A stretch of 57,594 bases of DNA from contig JAJPHO010000159.1 of the NCBI GenBank assembly GCA_021325215.1, positions 1 to 57,594 of the forward strand, read 5' to 3'. Below the pieces are notes generated by a model. It saw only the letters and a list, made by a program, of their open reading frames with translations. It had not been told where the DNA came from and ran no database searches. Source of the stretch: Alphaproteobacteria bacterium. GTDB lineage: Bacteria > Pseudomonadota > Alphaproteobacteria > Rhodospirillales > Magnetospirillaceae. Positions 9,695-18,014 of this stretch are shown here, in pieces (position 1 is the first letter of the stretch; every line of letters begins with the position of its first letter). Position numbers and translations under genes: made by a program.

Positions 9695-10414
9695 GTGACG
9701 GATAATCCCGACCATGCGGGTCGGCGCGCGTTTTTACGCAGTGCCGCCTCTCTCGCGCCGCTGGCCGCGCTCGGCGGATCGGCAATGGCCGCTTCCACAT
9801 CCGAAGTGGCGCCGCCGACGGCGACGCCCGCCAGCAACGATTACGCTCCCTCCTTCTTCACACCGGCCGAATGGGCATTTCTCAACGCCGCCTGCGCCCG
9901 GCTGATTCCCAATGACGATAATGGTCCCGGCGCCGTCGAGCTGGGCGTGCCGCAATTCATCGACCGCCAGATGGGCACACCCTGGGCCGAAGGCGCCTTA
10001 TGGTACATGCAGGGCCCCTTCCTCGAGGCCAAGGCGGAATTCGGCTATCAATCGGCCCTGACGCCCAAGCAGCAATATCGCCTGGGCATCAAGGCGATCG
10101 ACGAGGCGGTGCAGGCCGCCACCGGCAAGCCCTTCGCCGCCCTGCCGCCGACCGAGCAGGATGCGTGGCTGAAGAGGATCGAAAAGGGCGAGGTCAAATC
10201 CGACGCCCTGTCGCTGAAGAGCTTCTTCGGGTCGTTCCTGCTCAAGAACACGATGGAGGGCGCGTTCGGCGACCCGCTCTATGGCGGCAACAAGGACATG
10301 GCGGCCTGGAAGATGATCGGCCATCCCGGCGTGCGCGCCGACTATCTGGAATTCGTCGCCGAGGCCAAGCCCTATCCCTATGGGCCGGTCAGCCTGCATG
10401 GGAAGCGCGGCTGA
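9695..10414 (+). CDS. Gluconate 2-dehydrogenase subunit 3 family protein (Tat signal)
   Basis: This 239-residue small subunit starts at a GTG preceded by AAGGGGA. It carries a twin-arginine signal, RRAFLRSAASLAPLAALGG, so the folded protein should be exported to the periplasm, and the partner flavoprotein may travel with it. The body (FFTPAEWAFLNAACARLIPNDD, then GAFGDPLYGGN and the ending YPYGPVSL) matches the subunit 3 family of GMC-type dehydrogenases. Its stop overlaps the start of the flavoprotein gene. The real sugar or alcohol substrate is not determined. Confidence 0.88.
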   Translation: MTDNPDHAGRRAFLRSAASLAPLAALGGSAMAASTSEVAPPTATPASNDYAPSFFTPAEWAFLNAACARLIPNDDNGPGAVELGVPQFIDRQMGTPWAEGALWYMQGPFLEAKAEFGYQSALTPKQQYRLGIKAIDEAVQAATGKPFAALPPTEQDAWLKRIEKGEVKSDALSLKSFFGSFLLKNTMEGAFGDPLYGGNKDMAAWKMIGHPGVRADYLEFVAEAKPYPYGPVSLHGKRG

Positions 10415-12189
10415 TGGCGGTCGTGAACAAGCCCGTCGACGTGGTGATCGTGGGGTTCGGCTGGACCGGCGCGATCATGGCGATGGAACTGGCCGATGCC
10501 GGATTGCAGGTGGTCGCCCTCGAACGCGGCGACGACGCCAATACCGAACCCAACTGGGCCTATCCCAAGGTGGTCGACGAGATCGCCCAATCGGCCCGCA
10601 ACGGGCTTTTGCAGAATTTGTCGAAGACCACGGTGACGCTGCGGCACGGCAAGGACGACACCGCCGTGCCCTATCGCCAGATCGGCTCGTTCAAGCCGGG
10701 CCAGGGCGTCGGCGGCGCCGGCATCCATTGGTCGGGCGTGCATTCGCGGGTGATGCCCGAGGAATTGCGCCTGAAGTCGCACGTCACCGAACGCTATAGC
10801 GCCAAATTCATCCCCAAGGACATGCAGCTGCAGGATTGGGGCGTCAGCTATGACGAGCTGGAGCCGCATTTCGACCGCTTCGAATATGTCTGCGGCACCT
10901 CGGGCCAGGCCGGCAACATCCAGGGCCGCAAGATCGAAGGCGGCAATGTCTTCGAAGCGCCGCGCTCGCGCGATTTTCCGCTGCCGCCGCTGGCCGATCC
11001 GCCCACCAGCGCGCTGTTCGCCAAGGCCGTCAGGGAATTGGGCTACAAGCCTTATGCGCTGCCGGCCGCCAATGCCTCGCGGCCTTACGTCAATTCCTAT
11101 GGCTGCCAGCTCGGGCCCTGCAATTTCTGCGGCTTCTGTAGCGATTACGGCTGCATCAATTATTCCAAGGCCTCGCCGCAGACCACCATCCTGCCGGCCC
11201 TGTACCGCAAACCGAATTTCTCCTTACGCACCAACGCCCATGTGCTGAAGGTCAACACCGACAGCACCGGCAAGAAGGCGACCGGCGTCACCTATGTCGA
11301 CGCCGCCGGGCGCGAGATCGAGCAGCCGGCCTCGATGGTCGTGCTGGCCGCCTTCCATCTGCACAATGTGCGGCTGATGCTATCCTCGAACATCGGCAAG
11401 CCTTACGATCCGGAAACCGGCGAAGGCGTGGTCGGGCGCAATTTCTGCTACCAGGTGCTGAACAGCGTCAATCTGTTCTTCGACAAGAACACCTATATCA
11501 ACCAGTTCATGGGCGCCGGCGGCGTCGGCCAGGCGATCGACGAGTTCTATGGCGACAATTTCGACCATGGGCCGCTGAACTTCATCGGCGGCGGCGTGAT
11601 CTGGGGCCGCCAGACCGGCAACGGGCCGGTGCGCGGCATTCCCCTGCCGCAGGGCACGCCGGGCTGGGGCAGCGCCTGGAAACAGGCGGTGAAGGACAAT
11701 TACCTGCATAGCGGCCGCATCGAGGCGCAGCTGTCGAACATGGCCTATCGCGGCTGTTTCCTCGACCTCGACCCGACCTACAAGGACGCTTATGGCTCGC
11801 CGCTGCTGCGCATGACGCTGAACTGGCAGGACAATGACCAGCGCCTGTCCGAATATGTCGGCGGCAAGCTGCAGGATATCGGCCACGCCATGGGCGCCAA
11901 ATCGATGTCCGGGCGCATCATCAAGCGCGGCACCGACTGGGATACGCGGGCCTATCAGAGCACCCACATCAATGGCGGCACGGCGATGGGCACCGATCCC
12001 AAGACCAGCGTGCTGAACAAGTACCTGCAGAGCTGGGACGTGCCCAATCTGTTCGTGCTGGGCGCCAATGTGTTCGCCCACGGCATCGGCTACAACCCGA
12101 CCGGCATGGTCGGCGCCCTGGCCTTCTGGGCGGCGCACAATATCCGTTCGACCTATCTGAAAAATCCCGGGCCGATGGTGGCGAAATGA
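10414..12189 (+). CDS. GMC oxidoreductase, gluconate 2-dehydrogenase-type large subunit
   Basis: The 591-residue flavoprotein begins with an FAD-binding loop (VVIVGFGWTGAIMAMELADAG) and ends with the GMC C-terminal domain (HINGGTAMGTDPKTSVLNKY and GANVFAHGIGYNPTGMVGALA). It has no signal of its own, consistent with Tat co-export with the small subunit. A cysteine-rich stretch, CQLGPCNFCGFCSDYGC, near residue 230 resembles the region that carries an iron-sulfur cluster in related sugar dehydrogenases; that assignment is tentative. It starts at ATG 10414, overlapping the previous stop by one base. It should oxidise a sugar acid or polyol in the periplasm and pass electrons to the cytochrome subunit. 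Confidence 0.9.
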   Translation: MAVVNKPVDVVIVGFGWTGAIMAMELADAGLQVVALERGDDANTEPNWAYPKVVDEIAQSARNGLLQNLSKTTVTLRHGKDDTAVPYRQIGSFKPGQGVGGAGIHWSGVHSRVMPEELRLKSHVTERYSAKFIPKDMQLQDWGVSYDELEPHFDRFEYVCGTSGQAGNIQGRKIEGGNVFEAPRSRDFPLPPLADPPTSALFAKAVRELGYKPYALPAANASRPYVNSYGCQLGPCNFCGFCSDYGCINYSKASPQTTILPALYRKPNFSLRTNAHVLKVNTDSTGKKATGVTYVDAAGREIEQPASMVVLAAFHLHNVRLMLSSNIGKPYDPETGEGVVGRNFCYQVLNSVNLFFDKNTYINQFMGAGGVGQAIDEFYGDNFDHGPLNFIGGGVIWGRQTGNGPVRGIPLPQGTPGWGSAWKQAVKDNYLHSGRIEAQLSNMAYRGCFLDLDPTYKDAYGSPLLRMTLNWQDNDQRLSEYVGGKLQDIGHAMGAKSMSGRIIKRGTDWDTRAYQSTHINGGTAMGTDPKTSVLNKYLQSWDVPNLFVLGANVFAHGIGYNPTGMVGALAFWAAHNIRSTYLKNPGPMVAK

Positions 12190-13502
12190 AATTCCTTGGC
12201 CGGCTGATGGCGCTGATGCTGCTGGCGATCGTCGCGGTCGGAATCTATGGCGTCTGGAATCTCGCCACCACCGTGCCGCCGGTCGCGATCGCTCCGGCGA
12301 TCGCCCAGCGCCAGCCCGATGCCGCGCACGGCAAGATGGTGGCGATCTTAGGTGACTGCGCCGGCTGCCACACCGCGCCAGGCGGCGAACCCTATGCCGG
12401 CGGCGTCGTTTTCGCCATTCCGGTCGGAACGCTCTATTCCACCAACATCACCCCCGATCCGGACAATGGCATCGGCAAATATCAATTCGCCGATTTCGTC
12501 CGGCTGATGCGCCTGGGCGTGGCGCCCGATGGACGGCGCGTCTATCCGGCGATGCCCTATACCGCCTATGCCAAAGTGTCCGACGAGGATCTGCAGGATC
12601 TGTTCGCTTATCTGCGCGAGCAGGTGGAACCGGTACCGCATGCCAGCCGCGCCGCCGAGATCTCCTGGCCGCTGACCATGCGCTGGCCGCTGGCGGTGTG
12701 GAACCTCGCCTTCCACAAGGCCCTGCCCTTCGTCCCCGATGCCACCCATGATGCGGAATGGAACCGCGGTGCCTATCTGGCCCAGGGCCTGGCCCATTGC
12801 GGCACCTGCCACACGCCGCGCAATTTCGCCTTTGCCGAACGCGACACCGACGGCTCGAGCTTCGCCTATCTGTCGGGCGCCTCCTTCGCCGGCACCGCGC
12901 CGATCAATCTGCGCGGCAATGAGGGCGACGGGCTGGGACGCTGGAGCAAGGAAGACATCGTCCAGCTGCTGAAATCGGGCCGCAATCCGCATTCCGCCGC
13001 CAGCGGGCCGATGGCCGAAGTGGTCGGCTTCTCGACGCAATATTGGGACGATGCCGACCTCTCCGCCCTCGCCGCCTATCTCAAGAGCCTGGCCCCGGCC
13101 CTGGGCGACCATGCCGTGTTCAGCCCCGACGAGACCACGCTGAAGACCTATCTGGACGGCCAGGCCACCTCAACCGGCGCCCGCATCTTCCTCGACAGCT
13201 GCTCGGCCTGCCATCGCCTGAACGGGCAGGGCGCGATGACCGCCTTCCCCGGCCTGGCCGGCAATCCGATGGTGCAGTCGCGCGACCCCGCCTCGCTGAT
13301 CGAGGTGATCCTGGCCGGCTCGCGCCTGCCCTCGACCGCCTCGGCGCCGTCCTCGATGGCGATGCCCGGTTTCGCCTGGCGCTATGACGATACGGAGGTG
13401 GCGGCGCTGGCCAGTTTCATCCGCTCGGCCTGGGGCAACCACGCGCCGCCGGTGCTGCCGGGCCAGGTCACCGATGTCCGCCATCGCCTGGGCGCGGAGT
13501 GA
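12186..13502 (+). CDS. Triheme cytochrome c subunit of the GMC dehydrogenase
   Basis: The 438-residue product has an N-terminal hydrophobic anchor or signal (LGRLMALMLLAIVAVGIYGVW) and three heme-binding CxxCH motifs: CAGCH (C58), CGTCH (about C205) and CSACH (about C339). This is the standard membrane-linked cytochrome of gluconate, sorbitol and alcohol dehydrogenase complexes, passing electrons to ubiquinone. Its ATG overlaps the flavoprotein stop (ATGA), so all three subunits are one translationally linked operon. Confidence 0.93.
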   Translation: MKFLGRLMALMLLAIVAVGIYGVWNLATTVPPVAIAPAIAQRQPDAAHGKMVAILGDCAGCHTAPGGEPYAGGVVFAIPVGTLYSTNITPDPDNGIGKYQFADFVRLMRLGVAPDGRRVYPAMPYTAYAKVSDEDLQDLFAYLREQVEPVPHASRAAEISWPLTMRWPLAVWNLAFHKALPFVPDATHDAEWNRGAYLAQGLAHCGTCHTPRNFAFAERDTDGSSFAYLSGASFAGTAPINLRGNEGDGLGRWSKEDIVQLLKSGRNPHSAASGPMAEVVGFSTQYWDDADLSALAAYLKSLAPALGDHAVFSPDETTLKTYLDGQATSTGARIFLDSCSACHRLNGQGAMTAFPGLAGNPMVQSRDPASLIEVILAGSRLPSTASAPSSMAMPGFAWRYDDTEVAALASFIRSAWGNHAPPVLPGQVTDVRHRLGAE

Positions 13503-13592
13503 ACTTGTTTCACCTTTTACAGGCGTTGGATTATACTGGCGCCTGAAGGTCCGCCCTCAAGCACGGACCCGGAACAAGATTTCTGGCGTAAA

Positions 13593-13997
13593 ATGGAAAC
13601 TCAAGCCGCTATCGGCGCTGTCATCGTATTGCTTCTGATCACTTTGATAGGTGTAGGACTGATGCGAGCGAACCTGATGACTGGAGCAGCCATACGCTCG
13701 GTGCGCGGCAAGGTCCGCACCCCGTTCCTATGGGTGCTCGGCGGCGTGGGCGTCATCGTGCTGCTGCTGTATGGCGCCGCCCAGGTCGGCATGGTCAATC
13801 CGCTGGCCGAAGAAAAACACATCGAGCGCAACCGCGAGAGCAACCGCCTGGTCATCACCCAGGACAAGGACGGCTGCATCGACGCCCGCACGCTGGGTCG
13901 CAGCAATGGCGTCTATATGGCCCTGGCGCCCTGCAAGCCGGCCGACAAGAACAAGACGCCCGGCCAGCAGCCGCAACAGCAACAACAGCACCAATAA
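13593..13997 (+). CDS. Hypothetical two-span membrane protein with Gln-rich tail
   Basis: I do not recognise this 134-residue protein. It has two hydrophobic segments (AIGAVIVLLLITLIGVGLM and FLWVLGGVGVIVLLLYGAAQV) separated by a basic loop. A polar domain with two cysteines follows (DGCIDARTLG and ALAPCKPADK), then a tail of repeated glutamines. If the first segment is not cleaved, the polar domain and both termini lie on the same side of the membrane. No strong ribosome site precedes the ATG at 13593; an ATG at 13662 is an alternative. Confidence 0.6.
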   Translation: METQAAIGAVIVLLLITLIGVGLMRANLMTGAAIRSVRGKVRTPFLWVLGGVGVIVLLLYGAAQVGMVNPLAEEKHIERNRESNRLVITQDKDGCIDARTLGRSNGVYMALAPCKPADKNKTPGQQPQQQQQHQ

Positions 13998-14003
13998 CGC
14001 CGG

Positions 14004-14225
14004 TTATTTGGCGGCGACCTTGCGGTCCTTGCCGCGGGTCAATTGCACCTGCCCGTCCTTGCCTTTGACATAGGTGGTCTTGCCCACCTGCAGCCCGTCC
14101 AAGATTGTCACCAGCGCCCGCGGGATCGACGCGAAAGCGGGCGAGCCGCGCGATTCGGCGTTATAGACCCCCACCGCCGCCAGAATGGCGGGTCGATCCA
14201 AAGGCTTACCGTCCGGTCCTATCAC
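14004..14225 (-). CDS. Hypothetical small protein, GTG start with strong ribosome site
   Basis: The 73-residue frame starts at GTG 14225, preceded by a near-perfect AAGGAGG six bases upstream, which is why I prefer it to an ATG at 14264. The product is small and basic (ending TRGKDRKVAAK), with no membrane segment, and I recognise no family. It is convergent with the membrane protein gene and divergent from the peptidase gene. Confidence 0.6.
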   Translation of the reverse strand: MIGPDGKPLDRPAILAAVGVYNAESRGSPAFASIPRALVTILDGLQVGKTTYVKGKDGQVQLTRGKDRKVAAK

Positions 14226-14299
14226 AATTCCCTCCTTACTGAAGTGCCGCTCCCACGGTACCATCGTCTCGGGACAAAATATTGGGGAACGGGATATCC

Positions 14300-15901
14300 A
14301 TGAAAGCCAGCTTCCTGGTGCCTGCCGCGCTGCTTGCCGCCTGCCTCACCGCCTGCAGCAATGCGCCGCCGCCCGCCAAGGATGACAGCCAATGGTGGAC
14401 CCATGTCTCGACCCTGGCCTCGGACCGCTTCCAGGGCCGGCTGACCGGCAGCGAAGGCTATGAGCAGGCGACCCGTTACGTCGCCGACACCTTCCGCGCC
14501 CTCGGCCTCGAACCGGCGGGCGCCGACGGCTATTTCCAGCCGGTTTCCTACGAAGTGCAGACCGTCAAATACGAGCAGTCGAGCATCGTACTGCACGATG
14601 CCGCCGGCCAGCCGCGCCCGTTTGCCCTGGGCGACGATCTGGTGCTGAACGCCGGCGCCGAGCAGCTGGACAGGATCGACGCGCCGCTGGTCTTCATCGG
14701 CTATGGCCTGAATCTGCCGGAACTCGGCATCGACGATTTCGCGGGCGTCGACCTGCAAGGCAAGATCGCCGTCTATCTCTCCGGCGCACCTGCCTCGGTG
14801 CCGGGGCCGCTGCAGGCCTATGCCCGCGCCGAGGATTTCGCCAGGCTGCTGGCCGCCAGGGGGGCCGTCGGCGCGCTGACCATCCAGACGCCGGCCGTGG
14901 TCGAAATCCCGTGGGAGCGCGTCCGCCTGGCCGCCACCGCGCCGGGCATGTATCTGTCCGAGCCCGAACTGCGCCGCTATCGCACCCCCATGACGATCGG
15001 CAGCGTCAATCCGGCCTCGGCGCCGCGCCTGTTCGAGGGCGCGGAGCAAAGCTTCGAGGCGCTGGCCGCCCTGGCCGACGCGCACAAGCCCCTGCCGCAT
15101 TTCGCGCTGCCCTTCATTCTGGCCGCCGACATCAAGGCCGATCATGCCAGGATCAAGGCCGACAATGTGGTGGCCGAGCTGCCCGGCAGCGATCCGGTGC
15201 TGGCCGACCAGGCGGTGGTGCTGTCGGCCCATCTCGACCATCTCGGCACCGGCAAGCCGGATCATGGGAATGGCATCTATCACGGCGCCATGGACAATGC
15301 CTCGGGCGTCGCCTCGCTGCTGGAGGCCGCGCGCCTGTTGCAGGCCCAAGGCCGTCCCAGGCGCTCGATCCTGTTCGTCGCGGTGGGCGGCGAGGAGAAG
15401 GGTCTGCTGGGCTCGCGCTACTTCGCCGCCCATCCGACCCGTCATGTCGGCGCGCTGGTGGCCGACATCAATATGGACATGTTCCTGCCGCTGTTCCCGC
15501 TGAAGAAGCTGGTCGCCTTCGGCGCCGACGAAAGCACCCTGGGCGCCGACGCCAAGGAGATCGCCGACCGCAGCCATGTCGCCATCGTGCCCGATCCGGC
15601 CCCGGATCATCTTGTGTTCGTTCGCTCGGACCAGTACAGCTTCATCCGCCGCGGCATCCCTGCGCTGATGCTCGAATTCGCCGCCGACACCCATGAAGAG
15701 GAAGCGGTGCAGAGAGCCTGGTTCAAGGAGCGGTATCACGGCCAGGCCGACGATCTGGCTCAGCCGATCGATCTCGCCGCGGCCGATGCCTATGACCGTT
15801 ATCTGGTCGGATTGATCACCCGCGTCGCCAATGACGGCGGCGTGCCGAAATGGCGCGACAGCAGCTTCTTCAAGCGCTTCGCCGCGACGCCGCTGAAATA
15901 G
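14300..15901 (+). CDS. M28 family metallopeptidase, lipoprotein
   Basis: The 533-residue product starts MKASFLVPAALLAACLTACS, with lipobox-like LAAC and LTAC, so it should be a lipoprotein facing the periplasm. A protease-associated-type insert lies in the middle. The M28 zinc site is present in order: SAHLDHLG, MDNASG, GGEEKGLLGS, ADINMDMF, and a final His in RYHGQADD. It is expected to act as an aminopeptidase on peptides or blocked N-termini. The ATG at 14300 follows GGGAACGGGA and starts at the signal peptide, better than 14282. marC follows ten bases later. Confidence 0.9.
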   Translation: MKASFLVPAALLAACLTACSNAPPPAKDDSQWWTHVSTLASDRFQGRLTGSEGYEQATRYVADTFRALGLEPAGADGYFQPVSYEVQTVKYEQSSIVLHDAAGQPRPFALGDDLVLNAGAEQLDRIDAPLVFIGYGLNLPELGIDDFAGVDLQGKIAVYLSGAPASVPGPLQAYARAEDFARLLAARGAVGALTIQTPAVVEIPWERVRLAATAPGMYLSEPELRRYRTPMTIGSVNPASAPRLFEGAEQSFEALAALADAHKPLPHFALPFILAADIKADHARIKADNVVAELPGSDPVLADQAVVLSAHLDHLGTGKPDHGNGIYHGAMDNASGVASLLEAARLLQAQGRPRRSILFVAVGGEEKGLLGSRYFAAHPTRHVGALVADINMDMFLPLFPLKKLVAFGADESTLGADAKEIADRSHVAIVPDPAPDHLVFVRSDQYSFIRRGIPALMLEFAADTHEEEAVQRAWFKERYHGQADDLAQPIDLAAADAYDRYLVGLITRVANDGGVPKWRDSSFFKRFAATPLK

Positions 15902-15911
15902 GAAGAGCCCG

Positions 15912-16541
15912 ATGGACTGGCAGACGCTGATTTATAATTTCATCACCCTGATGGTGGTGCTCGATCCGGTCGGCACGTCGGCGGTGTTCGCTGCCCTGAC
16001 GCCGGACATGGACAAGAAGCAGCGCCGCTATACGGCGGAAAAGGCCGTGCTTCTGTCGACGCTGATCCTGGTGAGCTTCGCCTTCGTCGGCGCGAAATTG
16101 CTGGCGGCGCTCGGCGTGTCGCTGCCGGCCTTCCGCATCGCCGGCGGGCTGATGCTGTTCTTCCTGGCCATCGACATGGTGTTCGCCCGGCCGTCCGGTT
16201 TCCGCAGCTCGACCGCCGCCGAGAACCGCGAGGCCGAGGAGCGCCACGACATCACCGTCTTCCCGCTGGCCTTCCCGCTGATCGCCGGTCCCGGCGCGAT
16301 GACCACCGTGGTGCTGTTGATGGGCCGCGCCGACGGCCATCCGCTGCAGGTGATGAGCGTGCTGGCCGTGCTGCTGGCCACCTTGGTGGTGGTGCTGGTC
16401 TCGCTGCTCGCCGCCAGCTGGCTGCGCAAAGCGCTGGGGGTCACGGGCAGCAATGTGATCACCCGCGTGCTCGGCATCCTTCTCGCGGCTTTGGCCGTTC
16501 AGTTCGTGCTCGACGGCCTCATTCAGACTTTTAAGAGTTAA
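15912..16541 (+). CDS. marC: MarC (UPF0056) family integral membrane protein
   Basis: The 209-residue product has about six membrane segments. It shows the family signatures ITLMVVLDPVGTSAVFAALT at the N-terminus and VFPLAFPLIAGPGAMTTVVLLMGRA in the middle. MarC-like proteins have no firmly established transport activity. AGGAAGAG precedes the ATG. Its last 11 bases overlap the 3' end of the convergent alkA gene. Confidence 0.9.
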   Translation: MDWQTLIYNFITLMVVLDPVGTSAVFAALTPDMDKKQRRYTAEKAVLLSTLILVSFAFVGAKLLAALGVSLPAFRIAGGLMLFFLAIDMVFARPSGFRSSTAAENREAEERHDITVFPLAFPLIAGPGAMTTVVLLMGRADGHPLQVMSVLAVLLATLVVVLVSLLAASWLRKALGVTGSNVITRVLGILLAALAVQFVLDGLIQTFKS

Positions 16542-17166
16542 CCGCCGACACCTTGATCTCGCTCGCCCGCCACAGATACCAGGCGGCGGTCGAGCGATAG
16601 GGCGCCCAGGCCTGGCCGATCTCGGCCAGCGCCTTCGGCTTGGGCTGGACCTCCAGCTTCTTCAGCTTGCGATAGCCTTCGCGCACCCCGAAATCGTCGA
16701 TCGGCAGAATATCCGGCCGGCCCAGGCTGAACATCAGCAGCATCTCGACGGTCCAGCGCCCGACCCCGCGCAAACTGGTCAGCCGCTCGATCAGCGCCTC
16801 GTTATCCATGCGTGCGGCGCCCGCCCGGCTGGGCACCACCCCCGACAGCGATTTCGCCGCAATGTCACGCATCGCCGCCAGCTTGGCGGCGGATAATCCG
16901 CAAGCGCGCAGCTCTTCGTCCGGGCGGGCCAGGAACAGATCGGGCGGCGGGAAAGGATGCTCGGGGAACAGCGCGATCACCCGCCCCAGGATGGCCATCG
17001 CCGCATTGCCATGCAGCTGCTGGTGCGCCACGGCGCTCATCAGCGCCTGATAGGGCTCGCGGCTTTTATCGATGTTCAAGCGCGACGGACCGACCTTGGC
17101 GATCAGGTCGGCGAAATCGGGATCGATCGATGCGAGAAACCGATCGGCCTGCTTTAGTGCCGGCAT
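16531..17166 (-). CDS. alkA: DNA-3-methyladenine glycosylase II (AlkA type)
   Basis: This 211-residue base-excision enzyme of the helix-hairpin-helix family should remove alkylated purines from DNA. The hairpin and active site are clear: SLRGVGRWTVEMLLMFSLGR followed by PIDDFGVREG, where the second Asp is catalytic. SAVAHQQLHGNAA is the usual substrate-pocket helix. It lacks the N-terminal Ada or AlkA-N domain, as in many short bacterial versions. It is divergent from the response regulator across an AT-rich 118-base gap. Confidence 0.9.
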   Translation of the reverse strand: MPALKQADRFLASIDPDFADLIAKVGPSRLNIDKSREPYQALMSAVAHQQLHGNAAMAILGRVIALFPEHPFPPPDLFLARPDEELRACGLSAAKLAAMRDIAAKSLSGVVPSRAGAARMDNEALIERLTSLRGVGRWTVEMLLMFSLGRPDILPIDDFGVREGYRKLKKLEVQPKPKALAEIGQAWAPYRSTAAWYLWRASEIKVSAVNS

Positions 17167-17284
17167 TGTGACTCAACCCTCATTCTTGTGTAGTTCTTGT
17201 TAGCGGAAACTTGCAAACTTTACAAAATACCGACAAATATCGATTTAGGGGGGGCGGGGGCCTGTCCCAGGGGAGAACATCTAA

Positions 17285-18013
17285 GTGACGGACCCTTCTG
17301 ACATGTTGGACGGTCTTCGCGTATTGGTGGCCGACGACGAAGCCTTCAGCCTGTCGATCATCGGCAGAATGCTGCGGGAAATGGGCTGCAAGGATGTCTT
17401 GCAGGCAGATACCGGCGGCAAGGCGTTCGCGCTGTTCCAGGCTGAAAGCAAGATCAGCATGGCGATCGTCGATTTCAACATGCCCGACCTCAATGGCCTG
17501 CAAATTCTCAAATTGATCCGCACCGGCAAGACCGCCGTCGCCCGCAATCTGCCGGTCCTGATGCTGACCGGCACCGCCGATGGCGGCCTGGTCAGTGCCG
17601 CGGCCGCGCTGGATGTCGGGGCTTTCGTGGTCAAGCCGGTGTCGAAGGCGACCCTGACCACCCGCATCGTCAAGGCGTTGGGCGAAGCGCGCGAAGCGAA
17701 ATCCGCAGCGCAGTATGACGCGGTCGACATCGACACGGTCAGCAAGGCCCTGCTGCTGAGCCACAAGCCGGTCGGCACCGTCAGGGCGCGCAGCGACATC
17801 GGCAAGACCGCGAACGGCATGAAGTTGCGCCTCGAATCGGTGCCGGTCGGCGCCGTGCTGGCCCAGGACATCCGCGGCCCCGACGGCGAATTGCTGCTGA
17901 GCCGGGGAGCGATGCTATCCGAACGGTTCCTGCGCCGTCTGCGCGACTTGTCGGGTGCTGCGCGGATCGAATATCTGATGATCGAGCAACCCAAGAAGAA
18001 CGAGTTGCCGTGA
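17285..18013 (+). CDS. Response regulator, receiver domain plus C-terminal extension
   Basis: The 242-residue protein starts at GTG 17285, with GGGGAG ten bases upstream. Residues 10-130 form a receiver: VADDE near the start, phosphoacceptor Asp in IVDFNMPDLNG, and Lys in VVKPVS. The C-terminal 100 residues have no DNA-binding signature I recognise; they contain VPVGAVLAQDIRGPDGELLLSRG, a pattern also found beside receivers in HDOD/HD-GYP-like regulators, but without a catalytic motif. It lies one base before the hybrid kinase ATG, so the two probably form a signalling pair. Confidence 0.85.
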   Translation: MTDPSDMLDGLRVLVADDEAFSLSIIGRMLREMGCKDVLQADTGGKAFALFQAESKISMAIVDFNMPDLNGLQILKLIRTGKTAVARNLPVLMLTGTADGGLVSAAAALDVGAFVVKPVSKATLTTRIVKALGEAREAKSAAQYDAVDIDTVSKALLLSHKPVGTVRARSDIGKTANGMKLRLESVPVGAVLAQDIRGPDGELLLSRGAMLSERFLRRLRDLSGAARIEYLMIEQPKKNELP

Positions 18014-18014
18014 C